A DNA stretch of 20,442 bases, taken from JBLNDG01 sp050261415. GTDB lineage: Bacteria; Bacillota; Clostridia; Lutisporales; Lutisporaceae. Shown in pieces: positions 1-6,679 of the stretch; the first letter of the stretch is position 1, and every line of letters begins with the position of its first letter. Location of the stretch: assembly GCA_050261415.1 (NCBI GenBank), contig JBLNDG010000188.1, positions 1 through 20,442 on the forward strand. Direction: 5' to 3'. The notes beneath the pieces were generated by a model. The model was not told the origin of the DNA, did not search any database, and was given only the letters and a program-made list of their open reading frames with translations. The position numbers and the translations under genes were made by a program.

Positions 1-56
1 GCCTGAACAACTCTATTATACTGGAAAGGTGATTTTTTTGTATAACACCTGTCGCG

Positions 57-73
57 CACCCGCATAGCGGGTG
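57..73. repeat. Perfect inverted repeat, possibly the end of an IS200/IS605-like element
   Basis: Two 7-bp arms (CACCCGC and GCGGGTG) flank a 3-base loop. On the minus strand this lies upstream of a TATAAT-like sequence (plus positions 12-18) and close to the window edge. Subterminal hairpins of this kind occur at the ends of IS200/IS605 elements, but no transposase is inside the window, so the identity is a guess. Nothing else recognisable lies in 1-118: no open frame with coding character and no tRNA cloverleaf. Confidence 0.3.
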
Positions 74-118
74 GTTCATTGTTTCGCTGCTCCGCTAGCT
101 CAACAGGCTAAAGCCCAT

Positions 119-148
119 AAAAAAAATAATACAGGCTGCGCCTGTATT
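119..148 (-). terminator. Rho-independent terminator of the enhancer-binding protein gene
   Basis: A perfect 9-bp stem (AATACAGGC / GCCTGTATT, 128-136 and 140-148) with a 3-base loop is followed on the minus strand by an A and then eight T residues. It lies about 70 bases beyond the stop codon at 221, so it closes the regulator's transcription unit. Confidence 0.85.
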
Positions 149-220
149 TCCAACTTGTGACCGTTACCTATTCAAATTTACTGTATAGGAATATTACATA
201 TGTCATATTTTGTTACAACT

Positions 221-1612
221 TTAGTTATTCATATCCAAACCATACTCTTCCATTTTTCTGTAAAGTGTGGCTCTTGGGATGTCCAGCCTTTTGGCCGCCT
301 CACTTTTATTATATCTGCATTCCTTCAGTGTGTTCAGTATTACTTCCTTCTCTATGGATTCGATTATACTGTTCAGACCGCCCTGTTTTTCTTCATACTT
401 GTTCTTGACAGAGTCATTTATTATGTATGGAGGGAGATCGTTAATACTTATATCTACATTCTCAGAGTTTACGCACATCTTTTCGACAACGTTTTTTAAC
501 TCTCTGATATTGCCATGCCATGAATAATTCTTCAGTATCTCCATTACATTGGGAGGTGTATGCCTTAACAGTCCGGATTCTCTGTGAAACTCTGATGTAA
601 ATTTCTCAATAAAAAGAGGTATATCATCCTTCCTCTTCCTCAAAGGAGGTACCTCAATGGTAAGAACATTCAACCTGTAATATAGGTCCTCCCTGAATTC
701 ACCCTTTTTCACCATTTCCTCCAGGCTCCTGTTTGTGGCACATATCACCCTGACATTGAGTTTTATCGGGTTTTTACCGCCTATCCTCTCGACTTCCTTC
801 TCCTGAAGTACACGCAATAGTTTAGCCTGCATGTGGTATGGCATTTCCCCTATTTCATCAAGAAAAATGGTACCCCTGTTTGCCAGCTCAAATTTGCCCA
901 TGTTTCCGCCCTTTTTAGCTCCCGTAAATGACCCTTCCTCGTATCCGAAGAGCTCTGATTCAAGCAAATTTTCAGGTATAGCCGAACAGTTCAAACTTAT
1001 GAAAGGCATGTCCCTATTCTGGCTGGCATTGTGCACGGCATGGGCAAACAATTCCTTACCGACACCGCTTTCACCCAGTATCAGGACATTGGAATTGAAT
1101 TTCGCCACTTTTTTAACCTTATCCTTGCATTTGTTAATTTCTTCCGTGCTGCCTATGATATCATCCAGTGTATATTTTGCAGGGTTCATCCTGGCAATCT
1201 CATTTTTATAAAGCTTAAGCTCCTTATCCAAGATCCTGTATTTTTCCATAACTTCCTTAAGCTCATCAAAATTCTGGAACAATACTACCCCGAATCCCCC
1301 TATCAATCCGCCATCATCATCAAGTATGGGAATTCTATGAACAATGGCGTCCTTTCCATTGTGGAATTTGTGTCTCCAAGCTATTTCTGCCTGCTTGCTC
1401 TGAAGTACTTCCAGGAATCTGGAGGTTGGATTTACATCTGTAACCAGCATTCCAGTGACATCATGGTCAGTAATATCCAGAAAATCTTTGAAAACCTTGT
1501 TAATATAAATTATCCGGCCTTCCTTATCCAGAAAATCAATTGCAATAGGCAGATTATCAAACACCTTGTGGCAGAACTGTATAAAATCCTTTGAATGCAA
1601 AAAAACACCCAT
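221..1612 (-). CDS. PAS-domain sigma-54-dependent transcriptional activator (AAA+ enhancer-binding protein, Fis-type HTH)
   Basis: This protein should activate RNA polymerase carrying sigma-54 by ATP hydrolysis after binding upstream DNA. Numbered from an ATG at 1621, residues about 15-120 form a PAS-like sensor, and the AAA+ domain has Walker A GESGVGKE (183-190), the sigma-54 contact loop GSFTGA (230-235, a known variant of GAFTGA), Walker B TIFLDEIGEM (251-260) and the arginine-containing YYRLNVL segment (about 314-320). The C-terminus (about 428-462) is a Fis-type helix-turn-helix. There is no receiver domain, so a ligand rather than a kinase is the likely signal. I prefer the ATG at 1612 (463 aa) because GGAGA sits 9 bases upstream of it, against 1 base for the ATG at 1621. 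It has its own sigma-A promoter and terminator, and three sigma-54 promoters lie in the neighbouring genes. Its role as their activator is inferred. Confidence 0.93.
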   Translation of the reverse strand: MGVFLHSKDFIQFCHKVFDNLPIAIDFLDKEGRIIYINKVFKDFLDITDHDVTGMLVTDVNPTSRFLEVLQSKQAEIAWRHKFHNGKDAIVHRIPILDDDGGLIGGFGVVLFQNFDELKEVMEKYRILDKELKLYKNEIARMNPAKYTLDDIIGSTEEINKCKDKVKKVAKFNSNVLILGESGVGKELFAHAVHNASQNRDMPFISLNCSAIPENLLESELFGYEEGSFTGAKKGGNMGKFELANRGTIFLDEIGEMPYHMQAKLLRVLQEKEVERIGGKNPIKLNVRVICATNRSLEEMVKKGEFREDLYYRLNVLTIEVPPLRKRKDDIPLFIEKFTSEFHRESGLLRHTPPNVMEILKNYSWHGNIRELKNVVEKMCVNSENVDISINDLPPYIINDSVKNKYEEKQGGLNSIIESIEKEVILNTLKECRYNKSEAAKRLDIPRATLYRKMEEYGLDMNN

Positions 1613-1651
1613 AGTAAACATTCTCCATTTCTAGTTTGATAGTTTATATTC

Positions 1652-1680
1652 ATTATACAACATTAATAATAATCATTCAA
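1652..1680 (-). promoter_or_regulatory. Sigma-A promoter of the enhancer-binding protein gene
   Basis: On the minus strand TTGAAT (1675-1680) and a perfect TATAAT (1652-1657) are separated by 17 bases. The predicted start, near 1645, gives a leader of about 30 bases to the ATG at 1612. The regulator is therefore probably made constitutively and independently of the sigma-54 promoters. Confidence 0.7.
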
Positions 1681-1758
1681 AAATTCGGAAAATACAGTAT
1701 TATATGCTATATGTTTCGCACTAGACAGCTTGAATTTAATTCATAGATTGCGAACTAC

Positions 1759-1909
1759 CTAAGGGGAAGTAATGTCCTCCTCCCCTTTCAAAGCCAGCAA
1801 AATCACTGGCACTGGTCTCATCTTTGCAGGCCCGTCTGGTTATTTTGCCTGGAGGCATTCCCGTTCCGAAGCCGGTGAAAGGGTTCGTCAGAGATAACTT
1901 CCCCTTTAG
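1759..1909. other. 151-bp element bounded by inverted repeats: candidate structured RNA or miniature mobile element
   Basis: The ends CTAAGGGGAAGT (1759-1770) and ACTTCCCCTTTAG (1897-1909) are complementary apart from one extra base. Inside lie smaller hairpins: GCCAG/CTGGC around 1793-1810, TGCCT/AGGCA around 1844-1857, and a CCG/CGG pair around 1866-1876. No open frame with coding character fits. I compared it by eye with the conserved cores of common riboswitches (SAM, TPP, FMN, cobalamin, c-di-GMP, c-di-AMP, glycine, ykkC) and found no convincing match. It lies in the 500-base gene-free space between the first hydrolase and the regulator. Confidence 0.45.
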
Positions 1910-1989
1910 CAGCATTTTGCAATAAGACTACTGAAGAACGGGTAACACTGAATACACGGCGGGGAAATAATTTAAGTTGCTGTGTAATT

Positions 1990-2014
1990 CCGTGAAAAAT
2001 CCGTGTGTTCCGTG
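1990..2014. repeat. Short phased repeat of CCGTG
   Basis: CCGTG occurs at 1990, 2001 and 2010, spaced 11 and 9 bases, with TTCCGTG or ATCCGTG as the wider unit. A further ACACGG lies near 1950. The stretch is intergenic and not plausibly coding. Similar phrase-like intergenic repeats are seen in other bacteria, but their function is unknown. Confidence 0.5.
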
Positions 2015-2051
2015 GTTTACGTCTCTTAACCTTTAAGGAATACCCTGACTT

Positions 2052-2083
2052 TCTCGAATCTCGCATCTCGGGTCTCGAGTCTG
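2052..2083. repeat. Heptanucleotide tandem repeat (TCTCG every 7 bp)
   Basis: TCTCG recurs at 2052, 2059, 2066 and 2073, exactly 7 bases apart, with a decayed fifth copy (TCTG) at 2080. It lies between the terminator of the first hydrolase and the inverted-repeat element. There is no coding signal. Such an array could arise by replication slippage or be a protein-binding array. Confidence 0.65.
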
Positions 2084-2138
2084 AAGATTACTTCGTAACA
2101 AATCTTTTCACGGCATATGTGGGTATTTTTTTCATGAT

Positions 2139-2163
2139 AAAACCGGGCAAACAGCCCGGTTTT
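2139..2163 (-). terminator. Rho-independent terminator after the first hydrolase
   Basis: A perfect 10-bp stem (AAAACCGGGC / GCCCGGTTTT) with a 5-base loop lies 16 bases past the stop codon at 2180. The minus strand reads into TTTTAT after the stem. The symmetrical A and T arms mean it could work in both directions. It separates the transporter-hydrolase unit from the regulator. Confidence 0.85.
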
Positions 2164-2179
2164 GTTTGTTGTTGAGGTG

Positions 2180-2998
2180 TTATAATATCTGAATCGGCCT
2201 ATTATATACACTTAGGAAACCCAGGACAGCGGTCGCAAATTCATAAGGTTTTTCATACATTGAGGCATGTCCTGCCCCTTTTATGACTAAGAATCTTGAG
2301 TCCTTAATTCTTTTATGAATCTCCTCCTGGTACCTCATAGGGGTCATAATATCGTATTCAGAGCCTACAATCAGTGTTGAAACTGTAATTTTGTAAAGCT
2401 CATCAAGAACATTAAGGGTTGATGCACTTCTTACAGCTCTTCTGAATCCTTCATACCATATTGTCATATTTGCTTTTGCAAAGGCTTCTTCTCTTGCCTT
2501 CAGCCATTCAATATTCTTCTCATAGAATTCCTTTGAGTATATATATGGCATTGTAGACTTAAAATATATATGTCCATCGTTCAGACTTGCAGTAAAATCC
2601 CATAACTCTTCGATATCGTTCATCAGCTTGTTTGTATATGCTGTGGTATCTGCCAATATAAGCGAATAAAGTAAATCCTGGTATTTCAAAGCAAACTTTT
2701 GAGCAACTTCACCGCCATATGAAATACCTAACAGATGGACCTTTCCTAACCCCAGCTTATCGAATAGCTCTTTCAACATCTCTACATGCATATCCTGGTT
2801 GTATGGGCCGTCAGCTTTATCAGACCTTCCCTGGTCAATCAGATCCACCAGGACCAACTTGTGCCGGGTTGAGAACACTTCTATGAACCCGTTCCAGCTT
2901 GCAGTACTCATCATTATTCCGTTCAGGACAACCAAAGGTTCGCCTTCCCCATAGGCCTCATAGTACATTTTTTTATTCATTATTTCTACAAATGGCAT
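2180..2998 (-). CDS. Alpha/beta-fold hydrolase (first of two related copies)
   Basis: A 272-aa cytoplasmic serine hydrolase without signal peptide or membrane segment. The nucleophile elbow is GISYGGE with Ser93. The acid is probably Asp216 in VGSEYD and the base His244 in GAGHAS. The usual HG oxyanion motif is replaced by NGIMMSTASW (26-35), which is nearly repeated in the second hydrolase at 10037-10849. The overall pattern resembles the 3-oxoadipate enol-lactonase/C-C hydrolase type, but the substrate cannot be read from sequence. The ATG at 2998 has GGAGG 9 bases upstream. It follows livM after a hairpin-rich 207-base spacer and ends at a strong terminator, so it is probably the last gene of the sigma-54-driven transporter operon. 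A private promoter in the spacer is not excluded. Confidence 0.9.
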   Translation of the reverse strand: MPFVEIMNKKMYYEAYGEGEPLVVLNGIMMSTASWNGFIEVFSTRHKLVLVDLIDQGRSDKADGPYNQDMHVEMLKELFDKLGLGKVHLLGISYGGEVAQKFALKYQDLLYSLILADTTAYTNKLMNDIEELWDFTASLNDGHIYFKSTMPYIYSKEFYEKNIEWLKAREEAFAKANMTIWYEGFRRAVRSASTLNVLDELYKITVSTLIVGSEYDIMTPMRYQEEIHKRIKDSRFLVIKGAGHASMYEKPYEFATAVLGFLSVYNRPIQIL

Positions 2999-3046
2999 AC
3001 TAAATCACCTCCATAAAAAATCGCCTCACGCCGAGTTTTTTTTGCT

Positions 3047-3167
3047 AGGGAACCCTATGGTTCCCTTCGACGGATGTTTTTGCATCCTGAGCACCTTCCT
3101 TCAACGGCATGGGGATTCTTCCCCTTGCATCCCCCATTGTATAGGAAACTATCCTTCCCTATACAAT
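3047..3167. other. Cluster of hairpins in the livM-hydrolase spacer
   Basis: Three clear inverted repeats occur in 120 bases: AGGGAACC/GGTTCCCT with a 4-base loop (3047-3066), GGGGA/TCCCC near 3111-3124, and ATTGTATAGG/CCTATACAAT with a 12-base loop (3136-3167). A small GGATG/CATCC pair lies near 3072-3087, and GCATCC occurs three times between 3082 and 3225. None is followed by a T-run on the minus strand, so they are not simple terminators. They may be an mRNA stability or processing element, or a repeat-derived insertion. Confidence 0.5.
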
Positions 3168-3205
3168 AGGTTTACCCCTGCATCAGCAAGTTTTAAAAAT
3201 CCCAA

Positions 3206-4210
3206 CTACTTGGTTTTTGCATCCTTTGTTACAATCCTGTCCCTGATCTTGTAAAACAGGCCCAATACTCCCTTGGGAGCGAAAAGTACTATAAGAATGT
3301 AAAGTAAGCCAAAGATAATATACCAACGTTCAAATAGGACATTGACTTTCGCCAGTTTGGAGAGATATTCCCCTGCCAGGTTAACAATACTCGTTCCAAG
3401 AATTGCCCCGTATAGTGAGCCTACACCGCCAATTACAGTTGCTAGCAAAGCATCAATTGTCTTGGATGCAGTAAGAACAGAAGTGCTGACAAAGCGCATA
3501 TGGATTGCATAAAAGGAGCCTGCCAGGGAAGCGGTAACGCCCGCCACTATAGTTGATATGATTTTGTAACGCAATACATTGAAACCCAAAAATGTAGCTC
3601 TCTGTTCATTCTCACGTATGGCAACCAGCACCCTCCCTGTAGGAGAATTGGTGAATTTCCAAAGGCAAATAAAAGCAATTACCAAAAACGCCAAGGCCAC
3701 ATAGTAAAATAGGATCTTGTTCATTAAAAAACCAGGTATTCTAAAATTCATACCATCATACCCATTGGTAATATGTCTTGCTTTTTCTGCGAGGATAACA
3801 CCAACCTGAGCAAAGGCAAGAGTTATCATGGCATAGTAAGTGTTCTTTACCCTCAAGGACAGGAATCCAATAAAGAAGGAAAGAACGACACTGACTGCCA
3901 AAGCTATTAATATGGCCAGCAAAAGATTGCCCATGGTAGCCTTTGTCTGGGTAATAAAAATAGCTACACCATATGCTCCGATACCAAAGAACAAAGCATG
4001 CCCGAATGAAACTATCCCTGTATAGCCAAGAAGAATATCATAGCTCATGGAATAAACACTCATACAGAATATGAGAACCAGCAGGTTAAGGGTGGGACGC
4101 CCCGCAATAAAAGGCATAATTGCCAGGATTAGAAGTATAACGATTTGTACCAGCCAGTTTGTTCTAATAAGTCCTGCAACCCTTGGTCTTTCTGTTTTTA
4201 ACTGCTGCAT
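3206..4210 (-). CDS. livM: Branched-chain amino acid-type ABC transporter permease LivM
   Basis: A 334-aa polytopic membrane permease, the second of the two that form the channel of a HAAT-family importer. After a short cytoplasmic start, hydrophobic segments run from about residue 20 to 310. The LivM-type motif YTGIVSFGHALFFGIGAY lies near residues 64-81. The cytoplasmic coupling loop (RENEQRATFLGFNVLRYK) lies around 200 and is followed by the ASLAGSFYA segment. Its ATG directly abuts the livH stop (TAA-ATG), which suggests translational coupling, with GGGGAG inside the livH end as the ribosome site. The true cargo may be an amino acid, an aromatic acid or another small carboxylate. Confidence 0.93.
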   Translation of the reverse strand: MQQLKTERPRVAGLIRTNWLVQIVILLILAIMPFIAGRPTLNLLVLIFCMSVYSMSYDILLGYTGIVSFGHALFFGIGAYGVAIFITQTKATMGNLLLAILIALAVSVVLSFFIGFLSLRVKNTYYAMITLAFAQVGVILAEKARHITNGYDGMNFRIPGFLMNKILFYYVALAFLVIAFICLWKFTNSPTGRVLVAIRENEQRATFLGFNVLRYKIISTIVAGVTASLAGSFYAIHMRFVSTSVLTASKTIDALLATVIGGVGSLYGAILGTSIVNLAGEYLSKLAKVNVLFERWYIIFGLLYILIVLFAPKGVLGLFYKIRDRIVTKDAKTK

Positions 4211-5080
4211 TTATTCTCCCCCCTTGCCAAATAATCCGCTTGGTTTTACCATAAGTACAAGAATCATTACTATTACAATAACAGCTGTAGATGCATCCGG
4301 ATATACATAGGCCGTATAAGAGCTTGCAAGACCTACCAGTACAGAACTGAAGACAGTACCTATAAAGCTTCCCATACCGCCGATAACAACCACCATAAAT
4401 CCTGTCATCTGATATATAAGTCCGATTTCCGGATTGACTGCCCCCAGGGCCGGAACCATCAAGGCACCGCCTAAAGCAGCCAAAGCAGATCCAATAACAA
4501 AAATCAGGTTAAATACTTTTTTTATATTAATACCCAATGCCTGAACCATATCAGGATTCTGCACGCCTGCACGCACAGTCATACCCAGCTTGGTCCTTGC
4601 GAGAATCATATTCATAACTACAGCTATGACAAGGCCCAGCAGAATTAAAAATACGCGGTATTTTATAATAACTATGTCACCGATGGCCCAGCTCCCCTGA
4701 AGCGCTTCAGGCTGAAAAGCAGGGATAATATTGGATCCAAATGGAATTTTTATCAGTTCATTCAATACCAGCATCAAACCTGTAGTCAACAAAATCTGGG
4801 CTACGTGATTCCCATAAACCCTGCTTATTACCAGTCTTTCCATGACCCATCCCACAGCTGCGCCGGCCAATAGCGCTGCAGCAAGGCCTGCCGTAAAGCT
4901 TCCGGTCTTGCCGAATACATATACCCCGGCATAGCAGCCGTACATAAAGACAGTACCATGGGCGAAGTTAAGCACTCCCATAAGACCATAAACCAGAGAG
5001 AGTCCGGAAGCAAGCAAATAGTACATCATCCCCGTAGCCAAACCGGCAACTGTCAAGTTAACGAATATATCCAAATTCAC
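4211..5080 (-). CDS. livH: Branched-chain amino acid-type ABC transporter permease LivH
   Basis: A 289-aa polytopic permease, partner of LivM. The typical LivH segment GLMGVLNFAHGTVFMYGCY lies near residues 32-50. The coupling loop LGINIKKVFNLIFVIGSALA is near 182-201. Its hydrophobic profile runs the full length, as expected for the family. The start is uncertain. The GTG at 5080 is only 3 bases from GGAGG, which is short, and a TTG two codons on at 5074 has a better distance of 9. It begins 9 bases after livF ends and is in the same operon. Confidence 0.93.
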   Translation of the reverse strand: MNLDIFVNLTVAGLATGMMYYLLASGLSLVYGLMGVLNFAHGTVFMYGCYAGVYVFGKTGSFTAGLAAALLAGAAVGWVMERLVISRVYGNHVAQILLTTGLMLVLNELIKIPFGSNIIPAFQPEALQGSWAIGDIVIIKYRVFLILLGLVIAVVMNMILARTKLGMTVRAGVQNPDMVQALGINIKKVFNLIFVIGSALAALGGALMVPALGAVNPEIGLIYQMTGFMVVVIGGMGSFIGTVFSSVLVGLASSYTAYVYPDASTAVIVIVMILVLMVKPSGLFGKGGE

Positions 5081-5089
5081 TCACCTCCA

Positions 5090-5803
5090 TCATTGTTCCT
5101 TGGTTCCAATACCCAGGTAGCGCTGCTGCAAATCCTTGTCTTTTATAAGATCCTCCATAGCTCCCTGGTGTACTGTTTGACCGTCATCTATTATGTAGTA
5201 TCGTTCACCCACTGCAGATGCAAGCCAGAAGTTCTGCTCTACCAGAACTACGGTAGTATGATCCTTAATCTGTTTAATTGCATCGGCCAGTTTCTCAACC
5301 ATAATAGGGGCCAGGCCTTTACTTGGTTCATCAATCAAGAGTACTTTATTATTATTAACCAGCGCCCGGGCAATGGACAGCATCTGCTTTTGCCCTCCGC
5401 TCAATCCGCCGGCTTTAATTTTCAACTTGACCTTCAGGTCCGGAAAGATATCCAGCAGCCAATCCTTCCTTTCCACGGTCTCCTTATCTTCCTTCAGCAT
5501 CGCAATTCTGAAGTTTTCATCAACTGTCAACTGTGAAAAGATACCCTGGTCTTCAGGGACAAATGCCATCCCTTTTCTTGTAATTATATAAGGAGGCAGG
5601 CCATGGGTCATTTCTCCGTTAAACTCGACAGAACCCTTTGAGGGAGGATTGAGACCCATTATAGAGCGCAGGGTCGTTGTTTTGCCTGCCCCGTTACGCC
5701 CGATGAGGACTGTAACATGCCCTTCAGGTATTTCCAGGTTGATACCCTGGAGGATGTGGTATTGACCGATATGCGTGTGCATCTCTTTGACATTAAGAAG
5801 CAT
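5090..5803 (-). CDS. livF: ABC transporter ATP-binding protein LivF
   Basis: A 237-aa cytoplasmic ATPase that powers the LivHM permease together with LivG. Visible motifs are Walker A GRNGAGKT (35-42), Q-loop region VPEDQGIF (about 82-89), signature LSGGQ (134-138), Walker B VLLIDEP (about 154-160) and an H-loop region replaced by LVEQNF as is normal in LivF. Length matches the family. Its ATG overlaps the livG stop by one base (TAATG), with GGGGGG as the ribosome site, so translation is probably coupled. Confidence 0.95.
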   Translation of the reverse strand: MLLNVKEMHTHIGQYHILQGINLEIPEGHVTVLIGRNGAGKTTTLRSIMGLNPPSKGSVEFNGEMTHGLPPYIITRKGMAFVPEDQGIFSQLTVDENFRIAMLKEDKETVERKDWLLDIFPDLKVKLKIKAGGLSGGQKQMLSIARALVNNNKVLLIDEPSKGLAPIMVEKLADAIKQIKDHTTVVLVEQNFWLASAVGERYYIIDDGQTVHQGAMEDLIKDKDLQQRYLGIGTKEQ

Positions 5804-6555
5804 TATGCCATCCCCCCTAAATAAGCTTTCTGAACCTGTTCGTTCCTCATAATATCGTTGGGGTTCCCCTTGTCCAATAAGCCTCCGTTAAAGAGCACTA
5901 CAATTTCATCTGAGAGTGAAAGTACCATGTCAATTTTGTGCTCTACCAACATAATGGTATGTTCACCTTCAGCCTTCAATTTCGCCAGTAAATCAAGAAT
6001 AATCGGTACTTCTTCCAGCGACATTCCGGCAGTTGGTTCATCCAGCAGAAGGACCTCCGGCTCCAAGGCCAGAACAATTGCTATTTCCAGCTTTCTTTTG
6101 TCACCATGTGCAAGATTTAAAGCCAATGTATCTGATTTATCCGATAAATTAACCTTATCCAGCATTTCCATTGCCTTATCCTGGAACTGCTTATATTTAA
6201 GATAATGCTTAAATATAGAATTGACACCAGCCTTGGCCTGAACTGCAAGCCTTACATTTTCTAAGGCGGTTAGATTTGGAAACACGTTGGTAATCTGAAA
6301 ACAGCGGCCCATTCCTTGCTTCACCCGTACATTGGCAGGCATTGCAGTAATATCTTGTCCTTTGAAAAACACCTGGCCTTCACAAGGTTTTAAAAGTCCG
6401 CTGATCAAGTTGAAAAAAGTAGTTTTACCCGCACCGTTGGGACCTATTATAGATGTGAAGGTCTTGGGCATAATATCCAATGCTACATGGTCTACTGCTG
6501 TTTGACCCCCAAAGTTAATAGTCAGGTCACGGGTTTGAATAATGGGTTCGCCCAT
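5803..6555 (-). CDS. livG: ABC transporter ATP-binding protein LivG
   Basis: A 250-aa ATPase subunit. Walker A is GPNGAGKT (38-45), Walker B LLLDEP (about 169-174), and the H-loop has VEHKID. The signature is LAHGDKRKLEI (148-158) in place of LSxGQ, a variant often seen in LivG/UrtD-type subunits. After the signature helix the sequence keeps the LivG-typical C-terminal extension ending in AYLGG. It is the first transporter gene after the binding protein and is separated from it by 124 bases holding an attenuator-like hairpin. Confidence 0.95.
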   Translation of the reverse strand: MGEPIIQTRDLTINFGGQTAVDHVALDIMPKTFTSIIGPNGAGKTTFFNLISGLLKPCEGQVFFKGQDITAMPANVRVKQGMGRCFQITNVFPNLTALENVRLAVQAKAGVNSIFKHYLKYKQFQDKAMEMLDKVNLSDKSDTLALNLAHGDKRKLEIAIVLALEPEVLLLDEPTAGMSLEEVPIILDLLAKLKAEGEHTIMLVEHKIDMVLSLSDEIVVLFNGGLLDKGNPNDIMRNEQVQKAYLGGMA

Positions 6556-6636
6556 GTTATCTTCCCTCCTATATTAGTAGTGTGGTAATTTCATCATAAT
6601 TTACTATTTATTGTATCATAGATTTCCTTTATATCA

Positions 6637-6666
6637 AAAGGAGCCGTAGGCAATCACGGCCCCTTT
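6637..6666 (-). terminator. Attenuator-like hairpin between the binding-protein gene and livG
   Basis: AAAGG-A-GCCGT pairs with ACGGC-C-CCTTT around an 8-base loop (11 positions, one A-C mismatch). On the minus strand the stem is followed by TTGATATAAAGG, a weak U-tract. It lies 13 bases past the binding-protein stop codon. Partial termination here would give more binding protein than permease, the usual stoichiometry. The rest of 6556-6679 shows nothing else. Confidence 0.65.
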
Positions 6667-6679
6667 CAATAATATATTT

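Noticed and set aside
40..115. Possible tRNA or tmRNA fragment
   Set aside because: A hairpin and some G/C-rich segments are present, but no cloverleaf, no TTC-type arm pairing and no CCA-like end can be built.
1759..1909. Known riboswitch identity for the inverted-repeat element
   Set aside because: Short look-alikes to c-di-GMP and c-di-AMP riboswitch cores occur, but the conserved blocks are not all present or in order, and no gene follows directly.
1818..2211. Two short minus-strand reading frames (82 and 61 codons) in the spacer before the regulator
   Set aside because: They run through the inverted-repeat element, the short tandem repeats and the terminator, have no ribosome site and show repeat-derived composition.
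3047..3066. AGGGAACC/GGTTCCCT hairpin as a terminator for livM
   Set aside because: On the minus strand it is followed by an A-run, not a T-run, and the plus strand has no gene ending there.
3082..3097. Sigma-54-like sequence (AGGTGCTCAGGATGCA, minus strand) before the first hydrolase
   Set aside because: The GG-N10-GC spacing is right, but the flanking bases fit poorly (GGTGC instead of GGCAY, ATGC instead of TTGC), and it lies inside a hairpin-rich region. It is much weaker than P1-P3.
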